Made by a program: the position numbers and the translations under genes. This document shows, in pieces, positions 16,322 to 25,536 of a DNA stretch of 64,000 nt. The stretch spans positions 14,012-78,011 of the forward strand of contig DASVQB010000019.1 in the NCBI GenBank assembly GCA_036389295.1, read 5' to 3'. Position 1 is the first letter of the stretch; the number at the start of each line of letters is the position of its first letter. Source of the DNA: AC-37 sp036389295 (GTDB lineage: Bacteria > Actinomycetota > Thermoleophilia > Solirubrobacterales > Thermoleophilaceae). A model generated the notes under the pieces. It searched no databases. It worked only from the letters and a program-made list of their open reading frames with translations, and had not been told where the DNA came from.

Positions 16322-18205
16322 TCAGCGCTTCCGGACCCGGCGCACCTTCTCGCAGCCCGACACCCGGTCGGTGCGATCCACGCGCGCGCTGTCCGCGCCC
16401 TTCCCGCACGCGACCTTCTCGCGGACCCCGTCGACCGCGTCGATGCGGTCGTCGCCCTTGCCCCCGTCGAAGCGGTCGACCCCGTGGCCGCCGGTCACGC
16501 GGTCCGCGCCGCCGCCGCCCACCAGCAGGTCGTTGCCGGCGCCGCCCGACAGGCAGTCGGCGCCCTCGAGCCCGGCGACGCGGTCGTTGCCCGCGAGCGC
16601 GCGGATGTCGTCGCCGCGCGGTCCGCCGACGAGGCGCTCGGCGCCCGGAGTGCCCCTGAGCGGGTCGGCGCACGGGAGCGGCGGGATCGGCGGCAGAGGC
16701 GGGAGCGGGAGGTCGGGGAGGCCGACCGCCAGCGTCACCGTCGCCGGCGGGCCGGCGCCGGACGGCCCCTCGGCGCGGTAGGTGAACGAGTCGTCGCCCA
16801 GGAAGCCCGCCTTCGGCGTGTAGAGCACCGTTCCGGCGAGCTGGTCGATCGCCCCGAGCGTGCCGTGTCCCGGAAGGCCGTCGAGCACGCGCGAGAACGG
16901 ATCGCCGTCCTCGTCGGAGCACGGGAGCTCGACGAGCGCAGGGACCGCGGCGAGCACGCGCTGGATCACGTCCAGGCAGAGCGGCGGTCCACCGAGGAGG
17001 TCCCTTCGCCAGATGCCGGTGGAGGTCCCGTACGTCGTGTAGCGGTGGTCGTCCGACGTCTCGTAGCCGACCGCGCCCCACGCGATGAGCGTGGTCCGCC
17101 CCGTCAGCCTGTCCCACCTCAGCGCCGCGCGCTCGTCGGCGGCGAGGTAGGTCACGACCTCGCCGTCGCCGGTGATCGACGGGTACTTCCACCCCCGCCA
17201 GAACTCGGGCTCCTCGCCCTTCCAGTCGCTCACGAGGGTCGTCGTCCCCGTGTCCATGTCGCGCACGTAGACGTTGTAGATCGAGTCGTCGTTGCGATCG
17301 CTGAGCCCGACCTGGCCCGAGTGGAAGACCACGTAACGGCCGTCGTCCGAGATGTCGCCCGCGTCGGCCGTCCCGACCGACTCGGCACGGCGCGGGTCGT
17401 CGCTGACGAGCGTCGTCCGGTCGGCCTCCAGATCGCGCACGTACATGTCCGTCACGTCGTCGGGGTCGGCGGGGTCGAGATTGGTCGCCGTCGACGAGAA
17501 CGCGACGCGGCTGCCTCCGGAGGACAGGCCGACCGGGTTGGACGGGTCGTTCGGGACGGCGCCCGACGGTCCGTCGGCGCGGCTCGCGAGGGTCAGCTTC
17601 CCGGTGGCGAGATCGCGGACGTAGACGGCGCTCACGGTCTCGTCCGTCTGCTCGGGGCTCAGGTTGGTCGCGTTGGTGGTGAAGGCGACGAAGCCGCCGT
17701 CGGGCGAGATGACCGGCACCCCGGCCGGCCGGTTCGCGCCCTCGCCGTCCCCCTGCCGCCGGCTGACGAGCGAGATGCGCCCCGTGGCCAGGTCGCGGAC
17801 GAAGACCTGGAGCCCGTAGCCGTTCGCGGCCGTCATGTTCTTCGCCCACGACGCGAACGCGACCATCCGGCCGTCGGCCGAGATCGACGCGTCGGCCGCG
17901 TTGTCGCTCGCGGGGCCGCCGTCGGCGCCGCGGTTGACGAGCTCCACGTCGCCCGTCCGCATGTCCCTGACGAAGACGTTCGCCCTCGGCTCGCCTTCGA
18001 TCGGACTGAGGTTGCCCGCCCACGACGAGAAGGCGACGAAGCGGCCGTTCGCCGACATCGACGGGGAGTACGAGTAGTCGTCCGCCCGCTGTCCGTGCAC
18101 CGCGTCGACCTGCTCGTCCGCGCCGCGGCGCGCCTCCGCGGGAGCGGTCGCGACCGCGGCGAAGGCCACTGCGAGGAGCGTCGACGCGCGGGCGAGCCGT
18201 CTCAC
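16322..18205 (-). CDS. Secreted PD40 propeller/Ig-like/RTX protein
   Basis: This 627-residue protein has a short signal peptide (LLAVAFAAVATAPAEA). Residues about 40-390 contain PD40 units (SPSMSANGRFVAFSSWA, SISADGRMVAFASWA, PVISPDGGFVAFTTNA). Residues about 410-500 look like a cadherin/Ig-like module (FSRVLDGLPGHGTLGAI...FTYRAEGPSGAGPPATVTL). After a Pro-rich linker come RTX repeats (GGAGNDLLVGGGGADRV) and a conserved cap (EKVACGKGADSARVD). The GTG at 18205 has TAGAGT 6 nt upstream (18212-18217, reverse), a leaderless layout. It is probably a cell-surface binding or adhesion protein. Confidence 0.85.
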   Translation of the reverse strand: MRRLARASTLLAVAFAAVATAPAEARRGADEQVDAVHGQRADDYSYSPSMSANGRFVAFSSWAGNLSPIEGEPRANVFVRDMRTGDVELVNRGADGGPASDNAADASISADGRMVAFASWAKNMTAANGYGLQVFVRDLATGRISLVSRRQGDGEGANRPAGVPVISPDGGFVAFTTNATNLSPEQTDETVSAVYVRDLATGKLTLASRADGPSGAVPNDPSNPVGLSSGGSRVAFSSTATNLDPADPDDVTDMYVRDLEADRTTLVSDDPRRAESVGTADAGDISDDGRYVVFHSGQVGLSDRNDDSIYNVYVRDMDTGTTTLVSDWKGEEPEFWRGWKYPSITGDGEVVTYLAADERAALRWDRLTGRTTLIAWGAVGYETSDDHRYTTYGTSTGIWRRDLLGGPPLCLDVIQRVLAAVPALVELPCSDEDGDPFSRVLDGLPGHGTLGAIDQLAGTVLYTPKAGFLGDDSFTYRAEGPSGAGPPATVTLAVGLPDLPLPPLPPIPPLPCADPLRGTPGAERLVGGPRGDDIRALAGNDRVAGLEGADCLSGGAGNDLLVGGGGADRVTGGHGVDRFDGGKGDDRIDAVDGVREKVACGKGADSARVDRTDRVSGCEKVRRVRKR

Positions 18206-18338
18206 CTTCTCACTCTAGGTCCATGACGCTCTGCGTGCCAGCTTCCAGGCCCGGATCCGCGACGACCTGTCGCCGGGTGCGGCTGCGCCGCTGACCGGGT
18301 ACGGCCGCGTGACCCCGCCGCGCGCTTGACCCCGAAAT

Positions 18339-21300
18339 GTGTCGCGGATTCGCTCGTCTGGGCCTAGACTCGACTCAGGAGGGTCTCTGGCCACGCAGCG
18401 CAGATCGAGAGTCGAAGGGCACGGCTTCACGGCCGGCGCCCTCCTCGCCGTTCTCGTGTGCCTGCTCGGGCTGGTCGGTGCGCCGGCCGCGAGCGCGGCG
18501 CCGAACTGGACGGAGATCGACAGCCTCCCGGAGCAGATCCTGGACGTCGACGCCGATCGGGTGCTCTACATGCCGACGACCGGCACGAGCGCCACGCTCG
18601 CGCTGAAGGATCGTCACACCGACGAGGTCACGCCGATCGCGCTGGGCGACGGCATGAACCCGTGGGGCGGGTTCCTCACGCCGTACGGCGTGGTCATCGC
18701 GACGAGCGAGCCGCCCGGCGTCGGCGCGCTCTACGAGTGGCGCGACGGCACCCTCACGCGTCTCGGGGCGCTGAGCGGGCTCCAGCTCAAGGCCGCCGGC
18801 AGCTACGTGCTCTGGGGGAACCAGGACTCCAGCCTGGCGCCGCTCTTCCTGCACAGGAGGGACCTGGCCACCGGCACGACGATCGATCTCGGGTCGGGAC
18901 TCAGCGGCGGCCAGCACGACGCCTACGACGACTGGTCCGGCAGCGACCTGGCTGCCAACGGGGACGTGGCGTGGTGGCGGTCCGACGGGATCTATCGCTA
19001 CCGGGCGGGCGTCGCCGAGCGGATGGACGCGCCCGTCGACCCGGCGACGAGCGGGTATCCGGGCTTCCCGCGCACCGACGGGACCAACGTCGTCTGGAGG
19101 ACGTGGACCTGCTGCAACCCGCCGCGCGGGAGCCTGCGCGGGAACGGCCCCCTCGGTGCGTTCGTCCTCGACCAGTTCACGAGCGGCTTCGCCGCCAAGG
19201 AGCCGACGCCCGACTACGACTACCGGGTCAACGGCGGGTGGGTGGCCTTCACCAGGGGCGAGCAGGGCTCCGAGACCGTCTGGACGCGCAGCCCGACCGG
19301 GGACGAGACCGTGGTCAGCCCCCCGGGCGACAACGAGATCGCGGGGCTGAGCGACACAGGCGAGGTGATCTACGGCACCTACGACAGCGGGAACAACAAC
19401 CGGACCTCGTACCTCGCGGGCCCGGGACAGGATCCCGTCGAGGTCGGGACGACCTGGGACAACCAGCGCTCGGGTCGCGGGTTCTCGAACTACGTCTTCG
19501 AGGCCGGCGGCCGCTGGTACTCGATCGCCTTCGGCTCGCTCCGCCGCCTCCAGCTCACCGACGCCGCCGTCGCCGGCTCGCAGACCGAGATCGACGGCGG
19601 TCCGGAGGGCAGCGACCCCGACTCCTCGCCGACGTTCGAGTTCTCGTCCTCCGTCGCCGGCGCGACGTTCGAGTGCCGGATCGACGGCGCCGACTGGGAG
19701 GCCTGCTCGTCGCCGCACACCTACCCGTCGCTCGCCGAGGGCCAGCACACCTTCCTCGTCCGGTCCGTCGCGCCCGGCGGCGACGTGGACCCGGAGCCGG
19801 CCTCGCAGGTCTGGACCGTCGACACGGTGGCCCCGGCGGTGACCCTCACGGACCCGCCCGCGGGTGGCCTGACGTCGGACACCCCGCACTTCGCCGGCGC
19901 CGCGGGCGCCGCGCCCGGCGACTCGGACGAGGTGACGGTCGACGTCTTCGCGGGCGGCGCGGCCACGGGCACGCCGGTGCAGACGATCCTGGTCACGCGC
20001 ACGGGCGGGACCTGGTCGGCAGACGCGGTCGACGCGCTTCCCGACGGGACCTACACCGCCCGCGCGCAGCAGCCCGACACCGCGGGGAACGCGGGGCTCA
20101 GCGCGCCGCGGACGTTCACGGTCGACGAGGACCCGCCCGACCCGTTCGACCTCCAGTCGCCCGCCGACGGCGCCGCGAACCTGCCCGCCTCGACTCAGCT
20201 CAAGTGGGAGGAGGCCGCCGACAGCGGCGGCGGCGTGGCCCGCTACGAGCTCTGGCTCGACGGCTCGAAGGACCGCGACGTCTCGACGAGCGCGTGCTCG
20301 GCCGGCGTGTGCACGGCCGCGCCGCAGGAGCCGCTCTCGCACGGTCCCCACACGTGGCGCGTCCGGGCGGTGGACCAGGTCGCCCACGTCCGCGACAGCA
20401 CCTCGACCCGCGGCTTCTCGGTCGACGACGAGCCGCCGGGCGACTTCGCGCTGCTCGATCCCGCGGACGCCGCGAAGACGAGCGACGCGACGCCCACCCT
20501 CTCGTGGCAGGCGGCGCAGGACGCGGGGTCGGGGCTCGACCACTACTCGGTCTGGATCGACCGCAGCCGCGTGGCCGACGTCGGCACCACGCAGTTCACG
20601 CCGGGCGCGCCGCTCGCGGACGGATCGCACGTGTGGCGGATCGAGGCCGTGGACAGGAACGGCAAGATCCGCGCCTCGATCGACCGGACGTTCAGGATCG
20701 ACACGACCCTGCCGGCCGCCTCGCTCGTCGTCTCGCCCAACCCGGTGCTGACCGGCGACCCGGTCGCGCTCGACGCGGCCGGCACGAGCGACCCGGACGG
20801 CGGGACGATCGTCCGCTACGAGTGGGACGTCGACGGCGACGGCGCTTTCGAGCGGGACACCGGCGCCACACCGAGGACGAGCGCGTCCTACCCCACGCGC
20901 CGGGAGATCCGGCCGGCGGTGCGGGTGACGGACGACGCCGGCCACGCGGCAGTCGCGTCGGCGGCGCTGTCCATCCGTCCGAAGCCGCCCACCGGCCGCG
21001 CGGGAGTGTCGATCGACGACGGCGCCCGCTTCACGAACGACGTCCGCGTCACCGTGCACGTCGTCTGGCCCGTCTTCGCCACGCACGTGCTGCTCTCGAA
21101 CGACGGCGGCTTCGGCAACGCGCGGCGGCGAGCGGTGGACGAGCAGATCCGCTGGACGATCGACTCGTCCGGCTCCGAGCGGCTCCCGCGGACGATCTAC
21201 GCGCGCTTCGAGGGGATCGACGGCCGCGAGACCTACCAGGACGACATCATCCTCGACGAGACCGCGCCGAGGGTGATCCTGGCCGCGTTCGCGTCCAGGG

Positions 21301-21539
21301 ACGTCTCGGCGAGCTCCGCGCTGCGCGGGGCGGCGAAGCGGACCTACCGCCTGCGCATCAAGGCGCGCGACGCCGTCTCGGGCCCCTCGCGGATGCAGAT
21401 CACGACGAACCGCAGGAGGCCCGGGCCGATTCTCCGCTACCGCAACTCCGCCAGGTTCAGGGCGAGCACCGCGACGATCTACGTGCGGGTCAGGGACGCC
21501 GCCGGGAACTGGTCGCGCTGGAAGCGCGTCGCGCGGTAG
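18339..21539 (+). CDS. Large secreted multi-Ig/PKD protein
   Basis: This 1066-residue protein has a signal peptide after a short basic leader (GALLAVLVCLLGLVGAPAASA). The first 380 residues resemble a beta-propeller. Then come several Ig-like modules, including ATFECRIDGADWEACSSPH, a fibronectin-like pair with ARYELWLDG and LDHYSVWIDR, and a PKD domain (GTIVRYEWDVDGDGAFE). The C terminus has YVRVRDAAGNWSRWK. It is probably a surface adhesin or stalk; no enzyme motif is seen. The start is uncertain: GTG 18339 is used, yet a strong AGGAGGG at 18377-18383 lies inside and is followed in frame only by CTG 18387. Confidence 0.8.
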   Translation: MSRIRSSGPRLDSGGSLATQRRSRVEGHGFTAGALLAVLVCLLGLVGAPAASAAPNWTEIDSLPEQILDVDADRVLYMPTTGTSATLALKDRHTDEVTPIALGDGMNPWGGFLTPYGVVIATSEPPGVGALYEWRDGTLTRLGALSGLQLKAAGSYVLWGNQDSSLAPLFLHRRDLATGTTIDLGSGLSGGQHDAYDDWSGSDLAANGDVAWWRSDGIYRYRAGVAERMDAPVDPATSGYPGFPRTDGTNVVWRTWTCCNPPRGSLRGNGPLGAFVLDQFTSGFAAKEPTPDYDYRVNGGWVAFTRGEQGSETVWTRSPTGDETVVSPPGDNEIAGLSDTGEVIYGTYDSGNNNRTSYLAGPGQDPVEVGTTWDNQRSGRGFSNYVFEAGGRWYSIAFGSLRRLQLTDAAVAGSQTEIDGGPEGSDPDSSPTFEFSSSVAGATFECRIDGADWEACSSPHTYPSLAEGQHTFLVRSVAPGGDVDPEPASQVWTVDTVAPAVTLTDPPAGGLTSDTPHFAGAAGAAPGDSDEVTVDVFAGGAATGTPVQTILVTRTGGTWSADAVDALPDGTYTARAQQPDTAGNAGLSAPRTFTVDEDPPDPFDLQSPADGAANLPASTQLKWEEAADSGGGVARYELWLDGSKDRDVSTSACSAGVCTAAPQEPLSHGPHTWRVRAVDQVAHVRDSTSTRGFSVDDEPPGDFALLDPADAAKTSDATPTLSWQAAQDAGSGLDHYSVWIDRSRVADVGTTQFTPGAPLADGSHVWRIEAVDRNGKIRASIDRTFRIDTTLPAASLVVSPNPVLTGDPVALDAAGTSDPDGGTIVRYEWDVDGDGAFERDTGATPRTSASYPTRREIRPAVRVTDDAGHAAVASAALSIRPKPPTGRAGVSIDDGARFTNDVRVTVHVVWPVFATHVLLSNDGGFGNARRRAVDEQIRWTIDSSGSERLPRTIYARFEGIDGRETYQDDIILDETAPRVILAAFASRDVSASSALRGAAKRTYRLRIKARDAVSGPSRMQITTNRRRPGPILRYRNSARFRASTATIYVRVRDAAGNWSRWKRVAR

Positions 21540-21549
21540 CCGGCAGGTC

Positions 21550-22614
21550 CTACGCGCCGAGCCGCTCGGCGGCCGCCGCCGTCCCCTCCACGCGCGCCGC
21601 GATCTTCGCGAACGCCGTGTCGCGCGAGGTCGACGTGTCGTCGCCGAACGGCGAGAACCCGCAGTCGTCGCAGGTGCCGAGGCGGTCGAGGCCGAGGATC
21701 TCCGCCGCACGCAGCACGCGGTCGCGCACCTCGTCGGCCGACTCGACGCGCGGGTCGATCGGGTCGATGACGCCGACGAACACCGTCGCCGACTCCGGCG
21801 CGTGCTCGCGGATGATGCCCAGGACGCGGTCCGGGTCGGACTCGCTCGCGAGCTGGACGTAGAAGCTGCCGGCGTGGAGCTGGAACAGGCTCGGCAGGAG
21901 CTCGGCGTAGTCGACGTCGAGGCTGTGGGTCGAGTCCTGGTCGCCGCCCGGGCAGGTGTGGATGCCGATCCGGCTTCGCTCCTCGTCCGTGAAGCGGTCG
22001 AGGACGGTGTTGATCAGCTGGACGAAGCTGCCGAGGATCCCCTTGCTCGGGTCGAGCTTGATCGAGAGCCGACCCTCCGTGAAGTCGAGCTGGACCTTGT
22101 ACGCGCCGGCGTCGAGGCAGCGCCGGATGTCCTGCTCGGACTCGTCGGCGAGGTCCGCGAGGAAGGCGTCCTGCGGGTAGCCGTCGATCCCGTCCGGCGG
22201 GTAGAGCAGGCTCAGGGCCGAGGGCGCGATGACGGCCTGCTTGACCGGCACGCGGGCGATGCGGGTCGCCTCGGCGAGGTAGGCGTCGGCGTAGGCGCCG
22301 TAGCGGAACGGGCCCTGCGTGAGACGCGGGAGCTGGCGCGTGTGGCCGTCCTCGAACGGGATCGTCACCCCGTCGGGCGCGAGGCCCTCGACGCCGTCGA
22401 GCGGATAGGTGGCGAAGCTCGGCTTGGTCTGCTCGCCGTCCGTGATCACGGGCGACCCGGTGGCCTCGAACCGCTCGATCGTGTCCTCGAGCGCGGCCTG
22501 GAAGCGACCGTCGAGATCCTCGTTCGTGACGCTGCCCTCGGCGAAGCCGGCCATGGCCTCGAGGAGGTCGGGGGGACGCGGGATGCTGCCGATGGGTTCG
22601 GTGGGTATCGCCAT
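21550..22614 (-). CDS. Cobalamin-independent methionine synthase C-terminal-domain protein
   Basis: This 354-residue protein matches the C-terminal barrel of MetE: PTEPIGSIPRPPDLLEA at the start, SPVITDGEQTKPSF, GIHTCPGGD and GTCDDCGFSP. His/Cys of HTCPGGD and the later Cys are the expected zinc ligands that activate a thiol for methyl transfer. It lacks the MetE N-terminal half, as do archaeal MetE-like and other methyltransferases of this group, so the methyl donor and acceptor are uncertain. TAGGCT lies 9 nt upstream of the ATG. Confidence 0.85.
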   Translation of the reverse strand: MAIPTEPIGSIPRPPDLLEAMAGFAEGSVTNEDLDGRFQAALEDTIERFEATGSPVITDGEQTKPSFATYPLDGVEGLAPDGVTIPFEDGHTRQLPRLTQGPFRYGAYADAYLAEATRIARVPVKQAVIAPSALSLLYPPDGIDGYPQDAFLADLADESEQDIRRCLDAGAYKVQLDFTEGRLSIKLDPSKGILGSFVQLINTVLDRFTDEERSRIGIHTCPGGDQDSTHSLDVDYAELLPSLFQLHAGSFYVQLASESDPDRVLGIIREHAPESATVFVGVIDPIDPRVESADEVRDRVLRAAEILGLDRLGTCDDCGFSPFGDDTSTSRDTAFAKIAARVEGTAAAAERLGA

Positions 22615-22756
22615 GGGCGCGGCAGCCTACGGGAGCGCGCGGCGCGGGGCAAGACGGCCGCCGCCGCGCAGGCCCCGAAGCCGGCCACGGCGCCCGGACG
22701 GGCGCCCGCGGCGCGGTCGGCGAGCAGCGACATCGCCGCTACCCTTCGCCGCGCGA

Positions 22757-22830
<74 letters not shown>

Positions 22831-22865
22831 CTCCTCGATCGTTGTCATCCCCGCTCATTTGCAGG

Positions 22866-23291
22866 TCACGCGAGGGGGTTCTCCCACCGGACGTCGCTGA
22901 AACGGGCGAAGTCGGTGTCGGCCGAGTAGAGCGTCAGGCCGTGCTCGAGCGCCAACGCGGCCAGCTGAGCATCCGGCACCAGGTTCCCGCGCACGTCGTG
23001 GGCGATCACGAGCTCGCCGAGGATCGCCGCGTGGTCCTCGCCCGGCTCAGGGATCCACGTGACGTGGGCATCCAGCCAATCGTTCACTCGGTCCCACGCA
23101 TCCGCGGGAGCCAACGGGCGCTCGAGCGCCCTCGGATGGGTGGCTATCCGCAGGAACGACGCCAGGCTCTGCCACGGTAGACCGACCCGCCGGGATCCGT
23201 TCAGCTGGTCCGCGAGCCAGTCACGCGCGCGCGCGTGAAACGGACTCTGCCTGTGGACGGCATAGAGCAGCAGGTTCGCGTCGACCAGCAT
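22866..23291 (-). CDS. vapC: VapC-type PIN-domain ribonuclease toxin
   Basis: The 141-residue PIN domain opens with MLVDANLLLYAV (catalytic Asp4). It has GLPWQSLASFLRIATHP in the middle and ends with the second acidic site VPDAQLAALALEHG and the third SADTDFARF. This subfamily lacks the usual mid-chain Glu at the FLRIATHP position. VapC toxins cut tRNA or rRNA until bound by VapB. The start codon overlaps the antitoxin stop by one base (TGATG), which is usual for such pairs. Confidence 0.9.
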   Translation of the reverse strand: MLVDANLLLYAVHRQSPFHARARDWLADQLNGSRRVGLPWQSLASFLRIATHPRALERPLAPADAWDRVNDWLDAHVTWIPEPGEDHAAILGELVIAHDVRGNLVPDAQLAALALEHGLTLYSADTDFARFSDVRWENPLA

Positions 23292-23521
23292 CAGCGCGCG
23301 GCGGGCCCATCGAGCGTCTCGATCGCCTCAGCCACGTTGGCGTAGTCGATGCCCCGGCCCATGTCGTGCGTCTTCTGCTTGAACCCGCTCCGCTTTCGCT
23401 TCGCGACGAGGCCCCCGCGGATGAGCTCGTTCACGGCTTCGCTCAGGCCCAAGGAGCGCTCGCGGCGGAGGCGCTCCACGGCGGCTGCCACGTCTTCGGC
23501 CAGCGTGATCGTCGTACGCAC
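23291..23521 (-). CDS. vapB: VapB-type ribbon-helix-helix antitoxin
   Basis: The 76-residue protein begins MRTTITLAEDVAAAVERLRR, a ribbon-helix-helix DNA-binding strand and helix, then LGLSEAVNELIRGGL. The C-terminal part should wrap around the toxin groove (FKQKTHDMGRGIDYANV). It is encoded first, as in VapBC operons, and a pair of inverted repeats for autoregulation lies just upstream at 23534-23567. Confidence 0.9.
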   Translation of the reverse strand: MRTTITLAEDVAAAVERLRRERSLGLSEAVNELIRGGLVAKRKRSGFKQKTHDMGRGIDYANVAEAIETLDGPAAR

Positions 23522-23533
23522 GGGGCGACTCTA

Positions 23534-23567
23534 GCATCATGATGCATACTAATGAGCATCAAGATGC
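23534..23567 (-). promoter_or_regulatory. Candidate VapB operator, two inverted repeats
   Basis: Two near-identical palindromes: GCATCATGATGC at 23534-23545 and GCATCAAGATGC at 23556-23567, 22 bp centre to centre (two helical turns). They lie 12-46 bp before the vapB start. Ribbon-helix-helix antitoxins typically bind such sites. The second one overlaps the stop codon of the upstream nucleotidyltransferase gene. Confidence 0.7.
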
Positions 23568-24557
23568 ACCCCGGACGTCACGGGTCGAATCCTCGTCGGG
23601 CCGCACCGCCGACGTGGGCCTCCGCGACCGGCGGACAGCTCGGATCGCGGCCGGGAGCTGCCACGTCCGGGCGAGCGCCCTTGCCGGATAGGCCAGCGCG
23701 AGCCCGATTCGACCGCGCCGGGCGAGCGACGATCCCGCGCGCAGGAAATCGGGCGCCGGCAGCAGCTCGGTGCGGATCGCGCGGATCCGCTCGCCGGCCG
23801 TCGGGGCCTCGAGGATCCTGAGGACCGCGAGCGAGCCGGGCGGCTGGTCCCCTGCCATCAGCCGCCGGCGCGGCGACCCCACCGGGGGCAGGCCCAACTC
23901 GCCCGCCAGGCGCTCGCCCGCAGGGGCGAGGCGCAGGCCGGCGGCGAAGGCCTCCGACGCGTCGAGATCGGACGCGAGTCGCGCGGCCTCGGCCCAGACG
24001 TCGCTGCCGACCCGGTCGAGCGCGCGCTCGAGGTCCCTGAGCGGCGGCTCGATCGTCGTCCCGTGATGCGCCGCGTGCAGCGCCACGAGCAGGGCGACGC
24101 CCGGAGGCGCCAGCGACTCGCCGACGGCGCTCCCGACCGCGATCGACGCCGTCCGCGCGGCCAGGACGTCCCAGGCCCGCTCCGCGGGAACGCCGACCCC
24201 GGGGATGCGCCAGTGCAGGTCGACGCTCTTGCGACCGAATCGCTCCCACTCCTGCGCGTGGGGCTCCGAGACACCCGGATGGTCGCTGTGGTCCAGGGCC
24301 AGCCGAAAGCCCAGTCCCTCGAGCGCCTCCGCCGCCCTGGGCAGGTCCGCGGGCGCCACGAGCAGGTCCGTGTCGCTGTATCCGCGCCTCGACCCGTCCC
24401 GGTGCAGCTCGCGCTGGAGCGTCGGGCCCTTCAGGAGGATGCTTCGACAGCCGGCGCGCCGGAAGGCGCGGAGGACCTCGACGGTCGTGGCATCCACCGC
24501 GAGCGTGCCCATGGCGACCGCGAGCGCCGACGGGACGGGACGGTCTCGAGCCTCCAA
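23559..24557 (-). CDS. Nucleotidyltransferase of the lasso-peptide cluster
   Basis: This is a protein of about 332 residues of the NTP_transf_5 family often found beside lasso and PqqD-linked clusters. Marks are ILLKGPTLQRELHRDG, then YSDTDLLVAP with the Asp-x-Asp metal site, and later SVDLHWRI and LLVALHAAHHG. A relative in the pseudomycoidin cluster (PsmN) adds hexoses to a phosphorylated lasso peptide, so its real donor could be a sugar nucleotide. The start is uncertain: TTG 24557 keeps the conserved N terminus (RPVPSALAVAMGTLAVDA), ATG 24512 is shorter. It is last in the operon, 10 bp after the kinase stop. Confidence 0.8.
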   Translation of the reverse strand: MEARDRPVPSALAVAMGTLAVDATTVEVLRAFRRAGCRSILLKGPTLQRELHRDGSRRGYSDTDLLVAPADLPRAAEALEGLGFRLALDHSDHPGVSEPHAQEWERFGRKSVDLHWRIPGVGVPAERAWDVLAARTASIAVGSAVGESLAPPGVALLVALHAAHHGTTIEPPLRDLERALDRVGSDVWAEAARLASDLDASEAFAAGLRLAPAGERLAGELGLPPVGSPRRRLMAGDQPPGSLAVLRILEAPTAGERIRAIRTELLPAPDFLRAGSSLARRGRIGLALAYPARALARTWQLPAAIRAVRRSRRPTSAVRPDEDSTRDVRGAS

Positions 24558-24567
24558 GAATCCGACG

Positions 24568-25536
24568 TTAGTTGACCGAAGCCGCCGCCGCGGCGGCGGC
24601 CGCGAGCGTGTCGGCGAGCGACGGCGCCATGGCGAGATCGTCCGGCGGAGCGACCGCGAACACGGGCACCCCGCGCGCCAGTCGCGCCCAGAACGGCAGC
24701 AGGCGCGCACGCGTCCGCACCTCGACGGCGCGCTCGCCGAACGTGTTGCGGAGGAGCACGGGAAGCGCCGCCGACGGCGCGAGCCGGTCGACGGTCGCGG
24801 ACCCCGACCGCCGCTCGCCGAGGACGAAGATCGCGGCGACGCGTCGCGCGCCGTCGCAGAGGCTCCCGTCCGCCCGGGAGAGCTGCGCGAACAGCTTGGG
24901 AGGCAGCGTGGGGGTAGCGAACACCCGCCGGAGCTCGGCTCGGTCCCAACCCAGGGCCTCGGCCGTGTCCTCGTTCATCCGCAGCTGGCTGCCGCCCGGG
25001 TGCACGCGCACGCGGTCGCCGGCCGGGTCGAGCGCCGCGACGTCGTCGGTCAGCAGCGCGTGGCCCGCGGCGACGGCCGCGGCCGCGACCGTCGACTTGC
25101 CGGCGCCGCCCGGCCCCAGCACGAGGAACGCGGTGCGGCCCGTGTCCACGGCGCACCCGTGGAGCAGCGGGACGCCTCGCAGCACGAGCGCGGTGGGCAG
25201 GCCCGTCGTCTCCACGAAGGCCGCGACGTCCGCGAGCTCGACCGGACCGCGCCATCGCACCCCGATCGAGCGGCCGTCCCCGCTCACGCGCATGCTCCAC
25301 GCGCTCTCGCCGCCGTGCGACGCGTACAGGAGCAGTCGGCCGCCGTCCTCGCAGGCGCGCACCGCTCCCCATCCGGTGTACGGCGTGGTGCCGGCGGCCC
25401 GGTCGTCCACCGCGGGGGCGCGCGCCTCGTCGAACTCGACGTCCACGTCGACCCGGCTCGTCTCGGTAGGGAGCATGCCCGGCAGCCGGCGGTTCGAGCG
25501 GATCGAGAGCCCGAATGCCTCGTAGCGATGCGTCAC
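24568..25536 (-). CDS. HPr-kinase-like lasso-peptide kinase
   Basis: This 322-residue protein has a P-loop GPGGAGKST, then LLTDDVAAL (the conserved Asp pair of HprK-type kinases) and HPGGSQLRM. Its N-terminal half has SIRSNRRLPGML and LRGVPLLHGCAV. This is the family of PadeK and ThcoK, which phosphorylate the C-terminal Ser of lasso peptides. It starts with GTG 25536, whose bases overlap the stop of the glycosyltransferase gene (GTGA), so translation is coupled. The predicted peptide ends in Ser-Val rather than Ser, so its target site is open. Confidence 0.85.
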   Translation of the reverse strand: MTHRYEAFGLSIRSNRRLPGMLPTETSRVDVDVEFDEARAPAVDDRAAGTTPYTGWGAVRACEDGGRLLLYASHGGESAWSMRVSGDGRSIGVRWRGPVELADVAAFVETTGLPTALVLRGVPLLHGCAVDTGRTAFLVLGPGGAGKSTVAAAAVAAGHALLTDDVAALDPAGDRVRVHPGGSQLRMNEDTAEALGWDRAELRRVFATPTLPPKLFAQLSRADGSLCDGARRVAAIFVLGERRSGSATVDRLAPSAALPVLLRNTFGERAVEVRTRARLLPFWARLARGVPVFAVAPPDDLAMAPSLADTLAAAAAAAASVN

